Program-made: the position numbers and the translations under genes
Part shown: positions 1 to 12,613 of the stretch, piece by piece
Layout of the letters: every line of letters starts with the position of its first letter
Position numbering within the stretch: position 1 is the stretch's first letter
Origin: Utricularia gibba
Taxonomy: Eukaryota > Streptophyta > Magnoliopsida > Lamiales > Lentibulariaceae
Length of the DNA stretch: 42,998 bases
Direction of reading: 5' to 3'
Assembly: GCA_002189035.1 (NCBI GenBank)
Contig: NEEC01000056.1
Coordinates: forward strand, 1-42,998
Notes under the pieces: model-generated
Databases searched by the model: none
Told to the model about the DNA's origin: nothing
What the model saw: only the letters and a program-made list of their open reading frames with translations

Positions 1-3000
1 AGAGGTGCTTCGCGGACAGGATGTGCGACATAGTCATTCATTGCGCATCATCATTCGGGGTGCATCCTAAAAATCACACGTGCACGGGATTCATTAAAAA
101 ATAAATATTTACGCATATCCAGAGTGTATAACAGTGTTGGGATAAGTGATGCCACGAAATTCATGATGTAGCATGTGACTTTTTTCCAACTTGATCGCAT
201 AGTAGATGAATTCTGACACCATATGTTTTGGCTTTTGATTGATGCATTTAGTTGCTATGATACTTCTGATTCTTGATGCACCATTCCCGTATACCATGTC
301 TCTAGTGGCTATTTGATTCTTTTGCCTTGTATGTTGTTCGCATCAATTTCGAGAACATGAAGCACATTATTAAATGCAGTCACCACGGAATGCCACGTGA
401 GACACTTTTCGTTGTGGCTTGTTTTTAATATGTCCACAGTTATCGGACAAACGTAACTCCAAATTATAATACTTGGAGCTCGAAAAGGGCTTCCAACAGT
501 GTGCTATGAAGAGCAAGGATCTGCATGTTATGCGAGAGGTGCTTCGCGGACCAGGATGTGCGACATAGTCATTTCATTGCGCATCATCATTCGGGGTGCA
601 TCCCTAAAAATCACACGTGCACGGATTCATTAAAAATAAATATTTACGCATATCCAGAGTGTATAACAGTGTTGGGATAAGTGATGCCACGAATTCATGA
701 TGTAGCATGTGACTTTTTTCCAACTTGATCGCATAGTAGATGAATTCTGACACCATATGTTTTGGCTTTTGATTGATGCATTTAGTTGCTATGATACTTC
801 TGATTCTTGATGCACCATTCCGTATACCATGTCTCTAGTGGCTATTTGATTCTTTTGCCTTGTATGTTTGTTCGCATCAATTTCGAGAACATGAAGCACA
901 TTATTAAATGCAGTCACCACGGAATGCCACGTGAGACACTTTTCGTTGTGGCTTGTTTTTAATATGTCCACAGTTATCGGACAAACGTAACTCCAAATTA
1001 TAATACTTGGAGCTCGAAAAGGGCTTCCAACAGTGTGCTATGAAGAGCAAGGATCTGCATGTTATGCGAAGAGGTGCTTCGCGGACCAGGATGTGCGACA
1101 TAGTCATTCATTGCGCATCATCATTCGGGGTGCAGCCTAAAAATCACACGTGCACGGGATTCATTAAAAAAAATATTTACGCATATCCAGAGTGTATAAC
1201 AGTGTTGGGATAAGTGATGCACGAAATTCATGATGTAGCATGTGACTTTTTTCCAACTTGATCGCATAGTAGATGAATTCTGACACCATATGTTTTGGCT
1301 TTGATTGATGCATTTAGTTGCTATGATACTTCTGATTCTTGATGCACCATTCCCGTATACCATGTCTCTAGTGGCTATTTGATTCTTTTGCCTTGTATGT
1401 TGTTCGCATCAATTTCGAGAACATGAAGCACATTATTAAATGCAGTCACCACGGAATGCCACGTGAGACACTTTTCGTTGTGGCTTGTTTTTAATATGTC
1501 CACAGTTATCGGACAAACGTAACTCCAAATTATAATACTTGGAGCTCGAAAAGGGCTTCCCAACAGTGTGCTATGAAGAGCAAGGATCTGCATGTTATGC
1601 AGAGGTGCTTCGCGGACCAGGATGTGCGACGTAGTCATTTCATTGCGCATCATCATTCGGGGTGCATCCTAAAAATCACACGTGCACGGGATTCATTAAA
1701 AATAAATATTTACGCATATCCAGAGTTATAACAGTGTTGGGATAAGTGATGCCACGAAATTCATGATGTAGCATGTGACTTTTTTCCAACTTGATCGCAT
1801 AGTAGATGAATTCTGACACCATATGTTTTGGCTTTTGATTGATGCATTTAGTTGCTATGATACTTCTGATTCTTGATGCACCATTCCCGTATACCATGTC
1901 TCTAGTGGCTATTTGATTCTTTTGCCTTGTATGTTGTTCGCATCAATTTCGAGAACATGAAGCACATTATTAAATGCAGTCACCACGGAATGCCACGTGA
2001 GACACTTTTCGTTGTGGCTTGTTTTTAATATGTCCACAGTTATCGGACAAACGTAACTCCAAATTATAATACTTGGAGCTCGAAAAGGGCTTCCAACAGT
2101 GTGCTATGAAGAGCAAGGATCTGCATGTTATGCAAGAGGTGCTTCGCGGACCAGGATGTGCGACGTAGTCATTTCATTGCGCATCATCATTCGGGGTGCA
2201 TCCTAAAAATCACACGTGCACGGGATTCATTAAAAATAAATATTTACGCATATCCAGAGTGTATAACAGTGTTGGGATAAGTGATGCCACGAAATTCATG
2301 ATGTAGCATGTGACTTTTTTCCAACTTGATCGCATAGTAGATGAATTCTGACACCATATGTTTTGGCTTTTGATTGATGCATTTAGTTGCTATGATACTT
2401 CTGATTCTTGATGCACCATTCCCGTATACCATGTCTCTAGTGGCTATTTGATTCTTTTGCCTTGTATGTTGTTCGCATCAATTTCGAGAACATGAAGCAC
2501 ATTATTAAATGCAGTCACCACGGAATGCCACGTGAGACACTTTTCGTTGTGGCTTGTTTTTAATATGTCCACAGTTATCGGACAAACGTAACTCCAAATT
2601 ATAATACTTGGAGCTCGAAAAGGGCTTCCCAACAGTGTGCTATGAAGAGCAAGGATCTGCATGTTATGCAAGAGGTGCTTCGCGGACCAGGATGTGCGAC
2701 GTAGTCATTTCATTGCGCATCATCATTCGGGGTGCATCCTAAAAATCACACGTGCACGGGATTCATTAAAAATAAATATTTACGCATATCCAGAGTGTAT
2801 AACAGTGTTGGGATAAGTGATGCCACGAAATTCATGATGTAGCATGTGACTTTTTTCCAACTTGATCGCATAGTAGATGAATTCTGACACCATATGTTTT
2901 GGCTTTGATTGATGCATTTAGTTGCTATGATACTTCTGATTCTTGATGCACCATTCCCGTATACCATGTCTCTAGTGGCTATTTGATTCTTTTGCCTTGT

Positions 3001-3502
3001 ATGTTGTTCGCATCAATTTCGAGAACATGAAGCACATTATTAAATGCAGTCACCACGGAATGCCACGTGAGACACTTTTCGTTGTGGCTTGTTTTTAATA
3101 TGTCCACAGTTATCGGACAAACGTAACTCCAAATTATAATACTTGGAGCTCGAAAAGGGCTTCCAACAGTGTGCTATGAAGAGCAAGGATCTGCATGTTA
3201 TGCGAGAGGTGCTTCGCGGACCAGGATGTGCGACGTAGTCATTTCATTGCGCATCATCATTCGGGGTGCAGCCTAAAAATCACACGTGCACGGGATTCAT
3301 TAAAAATAAATATTTACGCATATCCAGAGTGTATAACAGTGTTGGGATAAGTGATGCCACGAAATTCATGATGTAGCATGTGACTTTTTTCCAACTTGAT
3401 CGCATAGTAGATGAATTCTGACACCATATGTTTTGGCTTTTGATTGATGCATTTAGTTGCTATGATACTTCTGATTCTTGATGCACCATTCCCGTATACC
3501 AT
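1..3502 (+). repeat. Left block, U1-U7: mosaic type A units
   Basis: Unit ends fall at 297 (partial), 830, 1363, 1897, 2432, 2967 and 3502, with complete lengths of 533, 533, 534, 535, 535 and 535 bp. The units carry the main A states (GATGAATTC, CTCGAAAAGGG, GTGCACGGGA or GTGCACGGA, GTGTATAAC). Some also show states typical of the B block far to the right: GCGACATAG in U1-U3, ATGCGAGAGG in U2 and U7, and GGTGCAGCC in U3 and U7. One-base indels are frequent, such as CTTCCAAC for CTTCCCAAC in U2, U3, U5 and U7, an extra C in U2 (GCATCCCTAA) and a lengthened A-run in U3. The block grades from more variable (U1-U3) to nearly standard (U6). Confidence 0.9.
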
Positions 3503-3598
3503 GTCTCTAGTGGCTATTTGATTCTTTTGCCTTGTATGTTGTTCGCATCAATTTCGAGAACATGAAGCACATTATTAAATGCAGTCACCACGGAATGC

Positions 3599-3604
3599 CA
3601 CGTG
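3599..3604. other. CACGTG palindrome, site 1 (reference copy)
   Basis: This lies in the context ATGCCACGTGAGAC and is present in almost every unit, so about 80 times. CACGTG is the core of the E-box/G-box bound by bHLH factors in eukaryotes generally and bZIP factors in plants. Binding here is inference only. The site is deleted in U32 and U72. Confidence 0.5.
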
Positions 3605-3661
3605 AGACACTTTTCGTTGTGGCTTGTTTTTAATATGTCCACAGTTATCGGACAAACGTAA

Positions 3662-3683
3662 CTCCAAATTATAATACTTGGAG
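3662..3683. other. Short inverted repeat CTCCAA / TTGGAG (reference copy)
   Basis: A perfect 6 bp stem with a 10 bp A/T-rich loop (ATTATAATAC) is followed directly by GAGCTC. It recurs in nearly all units, is duplicated in U49 and is lost in U32 and U42. The stem is short for a stable cruciform, so any structural role is speculative. It is unlikely to be a terminator in this eukaryotic setting. Confidence 0.5.
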
Positions 3684-3818
3684 CTCGAAAAGGGCTTCCC
3701 AACAGTGTGCTATGAAGAGCAAGGATCTGCATGTTATGCAAGAGGTGCTTCGCGGACCAGGATGTGCGACGTAGTCATTTCATTGCGCATCATCATTCGG
3801 GGTGCATCCTAAAAATCA

Positions 3819-3824
3819 CACGTG
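3819..3824. other. CACGTG palindrome, site 2 (reference copy)
   Basis: This lies in the context ATCACACGTGCACGG, 220 bp after site 1, overlapping a GTGCAC palindrome. It is conserved in most A and B units, although the base after GTGCAC differs (G in A, C in B). It is lost or damaged in U32, U40, U58 and U70. Confidence 0.5.
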
Positions 3825-3834
3825 CACGGGATTC

Positions 3835-3852
3835 ATTAAAAATAAATATTTA
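3835..3852. other. 18 bp A/T-only tract with AATAAA (reference copy)
   Basis: A stretch containing only A and T follows GGGATTC and includes AATAAA at 3841-3846. It recurs in nearly every unit and is removed in U48. AATAAA can act as a polyadenylation signal, but nothing here shows a transcript. The tract could equally be a low-melting or nucleosome-disfavouring element. Confidence 0.4.
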
Positions 3853-6800
3853 CGCATATCCAGAGTGTATAACAGTGTTGGGATAAGTGATGCCACGAAA
3901 TTCATGATGTAGCATGTGACTTTTTTCCAACTTGATCGCATAGTAGATGAATTCTGACACCATATGTTTTGGCTTTTGATTGATGCATTTAGTTGCTATG
4001 ATACTTCTGATTCTTGATGCACCATTCCCGTATACCATGTCTCTAGTGGCTATTTGATTCTTTTGCCTTGTATGTTGTTCGCATCAATTTCGAGAACATG
4101 AAGCACATTATTAAATGCAGTCACCACGGAATGCCACGTGAGACACTTTTCGTTGTGGCTTGTTTTTAATATGTCCACAGTTATCGGACAAACGTAACTC
4201 CAAATTATAATACTTGGAGCTCGAAAAGGGCTTCCCAACAGTGTGCTATGAAGAGCAAGGATCTGCATGTTATGCAAGAGGTGCTTCGCGGACCAGGATG
4301 TGCGACGTAGTCATTTCATTGCGCATCATCATTCGGGGTGCATCCTAAAAATCACACGTGCACGGGATTCATTAAAAATAAATATTTACGCATATCCAGA
4401 GTGTATAACAGTGTTGGGATAAGTGATGCCACGAAATTCATGATGTAGCATGTGACTTTTTTCCAACTTGATCGCATAGTAGATGAATTCTGACACCATA
4501 TGTTTTGGCTTTTGATTGATGCATTTAGTTGCTATGATACTTCTGATTCTTGATGCACCATTCCCGTATACCATGTCTCTAGTGGCTATTTGATTCTTTT
4601 GCCTTGTATGTTGTTCGCATCAATTTCGAGAACATGAAGCACATTATTAAATGCAGTCACCACGGAATGCCACGTGAGACACTTTTCGTTGTGGCTTGTT
4701 TTTAATATGTCCACAGTTATCGGACAAACGTAACTCCAAATTATAATACTTGGAGCTCGAAAAGGGCTTCCCAACAGTGTGCTATGAAGAGCAAGGATCT
4801 GCATGTTATGCAAGAGGTGCTTCGCGGACCAGGATGTGCGACGTAGTCATTTCATTGCGCATCATCATTCGGGGTGCATCCTAAAAATCACACGTGCACG
4901 GGATTCATTAAAAATAAATATTTACGCATATCCAGAGTGTATAACAGTGTTGGGATAAGTGATGCCACGAAATTCATGATGTAGCATGTGACTTTTTTCC
5001 AACTTGATCGCATAGTAGATGAATTCTGACACCATATGTTTTGGCTTTTGATTGATGCATTTAGTTGCTATGATACTTCTGATTCTTGATGCACCATTCC
5101 CGTATACCATGTCTCTAGTGGCTATTTGATTCTTTTGCCTTGTATGTTGTTCGCATCAATTTCGAGAACATGAAGCACATTATTAAATGCAGTCACCACG
5201 GAATGCCACGTGAGACACTTTTCGTTGTGGCTTGTTTTTAATATGTCCACAGTTATCGGACAAACGTAACTCCAAATTATAATACTTGGAGCTCGAAAAG
5301 GGCTTCCCAACAGTGTGCTATGAAGAGCAAGGATCTGCATGTTATGCAAGAGGTGCTTCGCGGACCAGGATGTGCGACGTAGTCATTTCATTGCGCATCA
5401 TCATTCGGGGTGCATCCTAAAAATCACACGTGCACGGGATTCATTAAAAATAAATATTTACGCATATCCAGAGTGTATAACAGTGTTGGGATAAGTGATG
5501 CCACGAAATTCATGATGTAGCATGTGACTTTTTTCCAACTTGATCGCATAGTAGATGAATTCTGACACCATATGTTTTGGCTTTTGATTGATGCATTTAG
5601 TTGCTATGATACTTCTGATTCTTGATGCACCATTCCCGTATACCATGTCTCTAGTGGCTATTTGATTCTTTTGCCTTGTATGTTGTTCGCATCAATTTCG
5701 AGAACATGAAGCACATTATTAAATGCAGTCACCACGGAATGCCACGTGAGACACTTTTCGTTGTGGCTTGTTTTTAATATGTCCACAGTTATCGGACAAA
5801 CGTAACTCCAAATTATAATACTTGGAGCTCGAAAAGGGCTTCCCAACAGTGTGCTATGAAGAGCAAGGATCTGCATGTTATGCAAGAGGTGCTTCGCGGA
5901 CCAGGATGTGCGACGTAGTCATTTCATTGCGCATCATCATTCGGGGTGCATCCTAAAAATCACACGTGCACGGGATTCATTAAAAATAAATATTTACGCA
6001 TATCCAGAGTGTATAACAGTGTTGGGATAAGTGATGCCACGAAATTCATGATGTAGCATGTGACTTTTTTCCAACTTGATCGCATAGTAGATGAATTCTG
6101 ACACCATATGTTTTGGCTTTTGATTGATGCATTTAGTTGCTATGATACTTCTGATTCTTGATGCACCATTCCCGTATACCATGTCTCTAGTGGCTATTTG
6201 ATTCTTTTGCCTTGTATGTTGTTCGCATCAATTTCGAGAACATGAAGCACATTATTAAATGCAGTCACCACGGAATGCCACGTGAGACACTTTTCGTTGT
6301 GGCTTGTTTTTAATATGTCCACAGTTATCGGACAAACGTAACTCCAAATTATAATACTTGGAGCTCGAAAAGGGCTTCCCAACAGTGTGCTATGAAGAGC
6401 AAGGATCTGCATGTTATGCAAGAGGTGCTTCGCGGACCAGGATGTGCGACGTAGTCATTTCATTGCGCATCATCATTCGGGGTGCATCCTAAAAATCACA
6501 CGTGCACGGGATTCATTAAAAATAAATATTTACGCATATCCAGAGTGTATAACAGTGTTGGGATAAGTGATGCCACGAAATTCATGATGTAGCATGTGAC
6601 TTTTTTCCAACTTGATCGCATAGTAGATGAATTCTGACACCATATGTTTTGGCTTTTGATTGATGCATTTAGTTGCTATGATACTTCTGATTCTTGATGC
6701 ACCATTCCCGTATACCATGTCTCTAGTGGCTATTTGATTCTTTTGCCTTGTATGTTGTTCGCATCAATTTCGAGAACATGAAGCACATTATTAAATGCAG

Positions 6801-9800
6801 TCACCACGGAATGCCACGTGAGACACTTTTCGTTGTGGCTTGTTTTTAATATGTCCACAGTTATCGGACAAACGTAACTCCAAATTATAATACTTGGAGC
6901 TCGAAAAGGGCTTCCCAACAGTGTGCTATGAAGAGCAAGGATCTGCATGTTATGCAAGAGGTGCTTCGCGGACCAGGATGTGCGACGTAGTCATTTCATT
7001 GCGCATCATCATTCGGGGTGCATCCTAAAAATCACACGTGCACGGATTCATTAAAAATAAATATTTACGCATATCCAGAGTGTATAACAGTGTTGGGATA
7101 AGTGATGCCACGAAATTCATGATGTAGCATGTGACTTTTTTCCAACTTGATCGCATAGTAGATGAATTCTGACACCATATGTTTTGGCTTTTGATTGATG
7201 CATTTAGTTGCTATGATACTTCTGATTCTTGATGCACCATTCCCGTATACCATGTCTCTAGTGGCTATTTGATTCTTTTGCCTTGTATGTTGTTCGCATC
7301 AATTTCGAGAACATGAAGCACATTATTAAATGCAGTCACCACGGAATGCCACGTGAGACACTTTTCGTTGTGGCTTGTTTTTAATATGTCCACAGTTATC
7401 GGACAAACGTAACTCCAAATTATAATACTTGGAGCTCGAAAAGGGCTTCCCAACAGTGTGCTATGAAGAGCAAGGATCTGCATGTTATGCAAGAGGTGCT
7501 TCGCGGACCAGGATGTGCGACGTAGTCATTTCATTGCGCATCATCATTCGGGGTGCATCCTAAAAATCACACGTGCACGGGATTCATTAAAAATAAATAT
7601 TTACGCATATCCAGAGTGTATAACAGTGTTGGGATAAGTGATGCCACGAAATTCATGATGTAGCATGTGACTTTTTTCCAACTTGATCGCATAGTAGATG
7701 AATTCTGACACCATATGTTTTGGCTTTTGATTGATGCATTTAGTTGCTATGATACTTCTGATTCTTGATGCACCATTCCCGTATACCATGTCTCTAGTGG
7801 CTATTTGATTCTTTTGCCTTGTATGTTGTTCGCATCAATTTCGAGAACATGAAGCACATTATTAAATGCAGTCACCACGGAATGCCACGTGAGACACTTT
7901 TCGTTGTGGCTTGTTTTTAATATGTCCACAGTTATCGGACAAACGTAACTCCAAATTATAATACTTGGAGCTCGAAAAGGGCTTCCCAACAGTGTGCTAT
8001 GAAGAGCAAGGATCTGCATGTTATGCAAGAGGTGCTTCGCGGACCAGGATGTGCGACGTAGTCATTTCATTGCGCATCATCATTCGGGGTGCATCCTAAA
8101 AATCACACGTGCACGGGATTCATTAAAAATAAATATTTACGCATATCCAGAGTGTATAACAGTGTTGGGATAAGTGATGCCACGAAATTCATGATGTAGC
8201 ATGTGACTTTTTTCCAACTTGATCGCATAGTAGATGAATTCTGACACCATATGTTTTGGCTTTTGATTGATGCATTTAGTTGCTATGATACTTCTGATTC
8301 TTGATGCACCATTCCCGTATACCATGTCTCTAGTGGCTATTTGATTCTTTTGCCTTGTATGTTGTTCGCATCAATTTCGAGAACATGAAGCACATTATTA
8401 AATGCAGTCACCACGGAATGCCACGTGAGACACTTTTCGTTGTGGCTTGTTTTTAATATGTCCACAGTTATCGGACAAACGTAACTCCAAATTATAATAC
8501 TTGGAGCTCGAAAAGGGCTTCCCAACAGTGTGCTATGAAGAGCAAGGATCTGCATGTTATGCAAGAGGTGCTTCGCGGACCAGGATGTGCGACGTAGTCA
8601 TTTCATTGCGCATCATCATTCGGGGTGCATCCTAAAAATCACACGTGCACGGGATTCATTAAAAATAAATATTTACGCATATCCAGAGTGTATAACAGTG
8701 TTGGGATAAGTGATGCCACGAAATTCATGATGTAGCATGTGACTTTTTTCCAACTTGATCGCATAGTAGATGAATTCTGACACCATATGTTTTGGCTTTT
8801 GATTGATGCATTTAGTTGCTATGATACTTCTGATTCTTGATGCACCATTCCCGTATACCATGTCTCTAGTGGCTATTTGATTCTTTTGCCTTGTATGTTG
8901 TTCGCATCAATTTCGAGAACATGAAGCACATTATTAAATGCAGTCACCACGGAATGCCACGTGAGACACTTTTCGTTGTGGCTTGTTTTTAATATGTCCA
9001 CAGTTATCGGACAAACGTAACTCCAAATTATAATACTTGGAGCTCGAAAAGGGCTTCCCAACAGTGTGCTATGAAGAGCAAGGATCTGCATGTTATGCAA
9101 GAGGTGCTTCGCGGACCAGGATGTGCGACGTAGTCATTTCATTGCGCATCATCATTCGGGGTGCATCCTAAAAATCACACGTGCACGGGATTCATTAAAA
9201 ATAAATATTTACGCATATCCAGAGTGTATAACAGTGTTGGGATAAGTGATGCCACGAAATTCATGATGTAGCATGTGACTTTTTTCCAACTTGATCGCAT
9301 AGTAGATGAATTCTGACACCATATGTTTTGGCTTTTGATTGATGCATTTAGTTGCTATGATACTTCTGATTCTTGATGCACCATTCCCGTATACCATGTC
9401 TCTAGTGGCTATTTGATTCTTTTGCCTTGTATGTTGTTCGCATCAATTTCGAGAACATGAAGCACATTATTAAATGCAGTCACCACGGAATGCCACGTGA
9501 GACACTTTTCGTTGTGGCTTGTTTTTAATATGTCCACAGTTATCGGACAAACGTAACTCCAAATTATAATACTTGGAGCTCGAAAAGGGCTTCCCAACAG
9601 TGTGCTATGAAGAGCAAGGATCTGCATGTTATGCAAGAGGTGCTTCGCGGACCAGGATGTGCGACGTAGTCATTTCATTGCGCATCATCATTCGGGGTGC
9701 ATCCTAAAAATCACACGTGCACGGGATTCATTAAAAATAAATATTTACGCATATCCAGAGTGTATAACAGTGTTGGGATAAGTGATGCCACGAAATTCAT

Positions 9801-12613
9801 GATGTAGCATGTGACTTTTTTCCAACTTGATCGCATAGTAGATGAATTCTGACACCATATGTTTTGGCTTTTGATTGATGCATTTAGTTGCTATGATACT
9901 TCTGATTCTTGATGCACCATTCCCGTATACCATGTCTCTAGTGGCTATTTGATTCTTTTGCCTTGTATGTTGTTCGCATCAATTTCGAGAACATGAAGCA
10001 CATTATTAAATGCAGTCACCACGGAATGCCACGTGAGACACTTTTCGTTGTGGCTTGTTTTTAATATGTCCACAGTTATCGGACAAACGTAACTCCAAAT
10101 TATAATACTTGGAGCTCGAAAAGGGCTTCCCAACAGTGTGCTATGAAGAGCAAGGATCTGCATGTTATGCAAGAGGTGCTTCGCGGACCAGGATGTGCGA
10201 CGTAGTCATTTCATTGCGCATCATCATTCGGGGTGCATCCTAAAAATCACACGTGCACGGGATTCATTAAAAATAAATATTTACGCATATCCAGAGTGTA
10301 TAACAGTGTTGGGATAAGTGATGCCACGAAATTCATGATGTAGCATGTGACTTTTTTCCAACTTGATCGCATAGTAGATGAATTCTGACACCATATGTTT
10401 TGGCTTTTGATTGATGCATTTAGTTGCTATGATACTTCTGATTCTTGATGCACCATTCCCGTATACCATGTCTCTAGTGGCTATTTGATTCTTTTGCCTT
10501 GTATGTTGTTCGCATCAATTTCGAGAACATGAAGCACATTATTAAATGCAGTCACCACGGAATGCCACGTGAGACACTTTTCGTTGTGGCTTGTTTTTAA
10601 TATGTCCACAGTTATCGGACAAACGTAACTCCAAATTATAATACTTGGAGCTCGAAAAGGGCTTCCCAACAGTGTGCTATGAAGAGCAAGGATCTGCATG
10701 TTATGCAAGAGGTGCTTCGCGGACCAGGATGTGCGACGTAGTCATTTCATTGCGCATCATCATTCGGGGTGCATCCTAAAAATCACACGTGCACGGGATT
10801 CATTAAAAATAAATATTTACGCATATCCAGAGTGTATAACAGTGTTGGGATAAGTGATGCCACGAAATTCATGATGTAGCATGTGACTTTTTTCCAACTT
10901 GATCGCATAGTAGATGAATTCTGACACCATATGTTTTGGCTTTTGATTGATGCATTTAGTTGCTATGATACTTCTGATTCTTGATGCACCATTCCCGTAT
11001 ACCATGTCTCTAGTGGCTATTTGATTCTTTTGCCTTGTATGTTGTTCGCATCAATTTCGAGAACATGAAGCACATTATTAAATGCAGTCACCACGGAATG
11101 CCACGTGAGACACTTTTCGTTGTGGCTTGTTTTTAATATGTCCACAGTTATCGGACAAACGTAACTCCAAATTATAATACTTGGAGCTCGAAAAGGGCTT
11201 CCCAACAGTGTGCTATGAAGAGCAAGGATCTGCATGTTATGCAAGAGGTGCTTCGCGGACCAGGATGTGCGACGTAGTCATTTCATTGCGCATCATCATT
11301 CGGGGTGCATCCTAAAAATCACACGTGCACGGGATTCATTAAAAATAAATATTTACGCATATCCAGAGTGTATAACAGTGTTGGGATAAGTGATGCCACG
11401 AAATTCATGATGTAGCATGTGACTTTTTTCCAACTTGATCGCATAGTAGATGAATTCTGACACCATATGTTTTGGCTTTTGATTGATGCATTTAGTTGCT
11501 ATGATACTTCTGATTCTTGATGCACCATTCCCGTATACCATGTCTCTAGTGGCTATTTGATTCTTTTGCCTTGTATGTTGTTCGCATCAATTTCGAGAAC
11601 ATGAAGCACATTATTAAATGCAGTCACCACGGAATGCCACGTGAGACACTTTTCGTTGTGGCTTGTTTTTAATATGTCCACAGTTATCGGACAAACGTAA
11701 CTCCAAATTATAATACTTGGAGCTCGAAAAGGGCTTCCCAACAGTGTGCTATGAAGAGCAAGGATCTGCATGTTATGCAAGAGGTGCTTCGCGGACCAGG
11801 ATGTGCGACGTAGTCATTTCATTGCGCATCATCATTCGGGGTGCATCCTAAAAATCACACGTGCACGGGATTCATTAAAAATAAATATTTACGCATATCC
11901 AGAGTGTATAACAGTGTTGGGATAAGTGATGCCACGAAATTCATGATGTAGCATGTGACTTTTTTCCAACTTGATCGCATAGTAGATGAATTCTGACACC
12001 ATATGTTTTGGCTTTTGATTGATGCATTTAGTTGCTATGATACTTCTGATTCTTGATGCACCATTCCCGTATACCATGTCTCTAGTGGCTATTTGATTCT
12101 TTTGCCTTGTATGTTGTTCGCATCAATTTCGAGAACATGAAGCACATTATTAAATGCAGTCACCACGGAATGCCACGTGAGACACTTTTCGTTGTGGCTT
12201 GTTTTTAATATGTCCACAGTTATCGGACAAACGTAACTCCAAATTATAATACTTGGAGCTCGAAAAGGGCTTCCCAACAGTGTGCTATGAAGAGCAAGGA
12301 TCTGCATGTTATGCAAGAGGTGCTTCGCGGACCAGGATGTGCGACGTAGTCATTTCATTGCGCATCATCATTCGGGGTGCATCCTAAAAATCACACGTGC
12401 ACGGGATTCATTAAAAATAAATATTTACGCATATCCAGAGTGTATAACAGTGTTGGGATAAGTGATGCCACGAAATTCATGATGTAGCATGTGACTTTTT
12501 TCCAACTTGATCGCATAGTAGATGAATTCTGACACCATATGTTTTGGCTTTTGATTGATGCATTTAGTTGCTATGATACTTCTGATTCTTGATGCACCAT
12601 TCCCGTATACCAT

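Larger units (their letters stand above)
3503..4038 (+). repeat. Reference type A monomer (U8), 536 bp
   Basis: This is a clean copy of the commonest monomer. Landmarks in order: a CACGTG palindrome at 3599-3604; the inverted repeat CTCCAA/TTGGAG at 3662-3667 and 3678-3683; a SacI-type GAGCTC at 3681-3686; a second CACGTG at 3819-3824 overlapping GTGCAC at 3823-3828; an A/T-only tract at 3835-3852; GAATTC at 3949-3954; then GTATACCAT ending at 4038. Type A diagnostic states are CTCGAAAAGGG, TATGCAAGAGG, GCGACGTAGTC, GGTGCATCC, GTGCACGGGA, CAGAGTGTATAAC, GATGAATTCTGAC and TTTTGCCTTG. No open frame here looks like a gene: the longest are 62 and 75 codons and exist in every copy only because the DNA is repeated. 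Confidence 0.95.
3503..12613 (+). repeat. Homogeneous core, U8-U24: 17 near-identical A units
   Basis: Unit ends are 4038, 4574, 5110, 5646, 6182, 6718, 7253, 7789, 8325, 8861, 9397, 9933, 10469, 11005, 11541, 12077 and 12613. All are 536 bp except the one ending at 7253 (535 bp), which lacks one G in the CACGGGATT run near 7044. Reading through, I found no other difference among these 17 units, so about 9.1 kb looks like 17 copies of one sequence. Such identity fits very recent amplification or strong homogenisation. It could also be inflated by an assembler copying a consensus, since identical units cannot be phased from sequence alone. Confidence 0.93.

Noticed and set aside
3612-3628. Possible CENP-B box: TTTCGTTG matches the first half of the mammalian motif
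   Set aside because: The required downstream A and CGGG are absent (sequence continues TGGCTTG), so the essential core is incomplete.
3678-3692. Pol III B-box-like sequence around GAGCTCGAAAAGG
   Set aside because: Only TCGA aligns well with the B-box consensus. There is no matching A box at suitable spacing and no tRNA or 5S rRNA similarity.
3831-3853. Yeast-type ARS-like match on the minus strand of the A/T tract
   Set aside because: A near match to an 11 bp A/T-rich consensus is expected by chance in such a tract, and the consensus applies only to budding yeasts.
3850-4277. Minus-strand open frames of 62 and 75 codons recurring in almost every unit
   Set aside because: They recur only because the DNA does. 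The frames are broken or shifted by one-base indels in many units, the predicted peptides show no recognisable domain, and there is no sign that codon positions are preserved between A and B.
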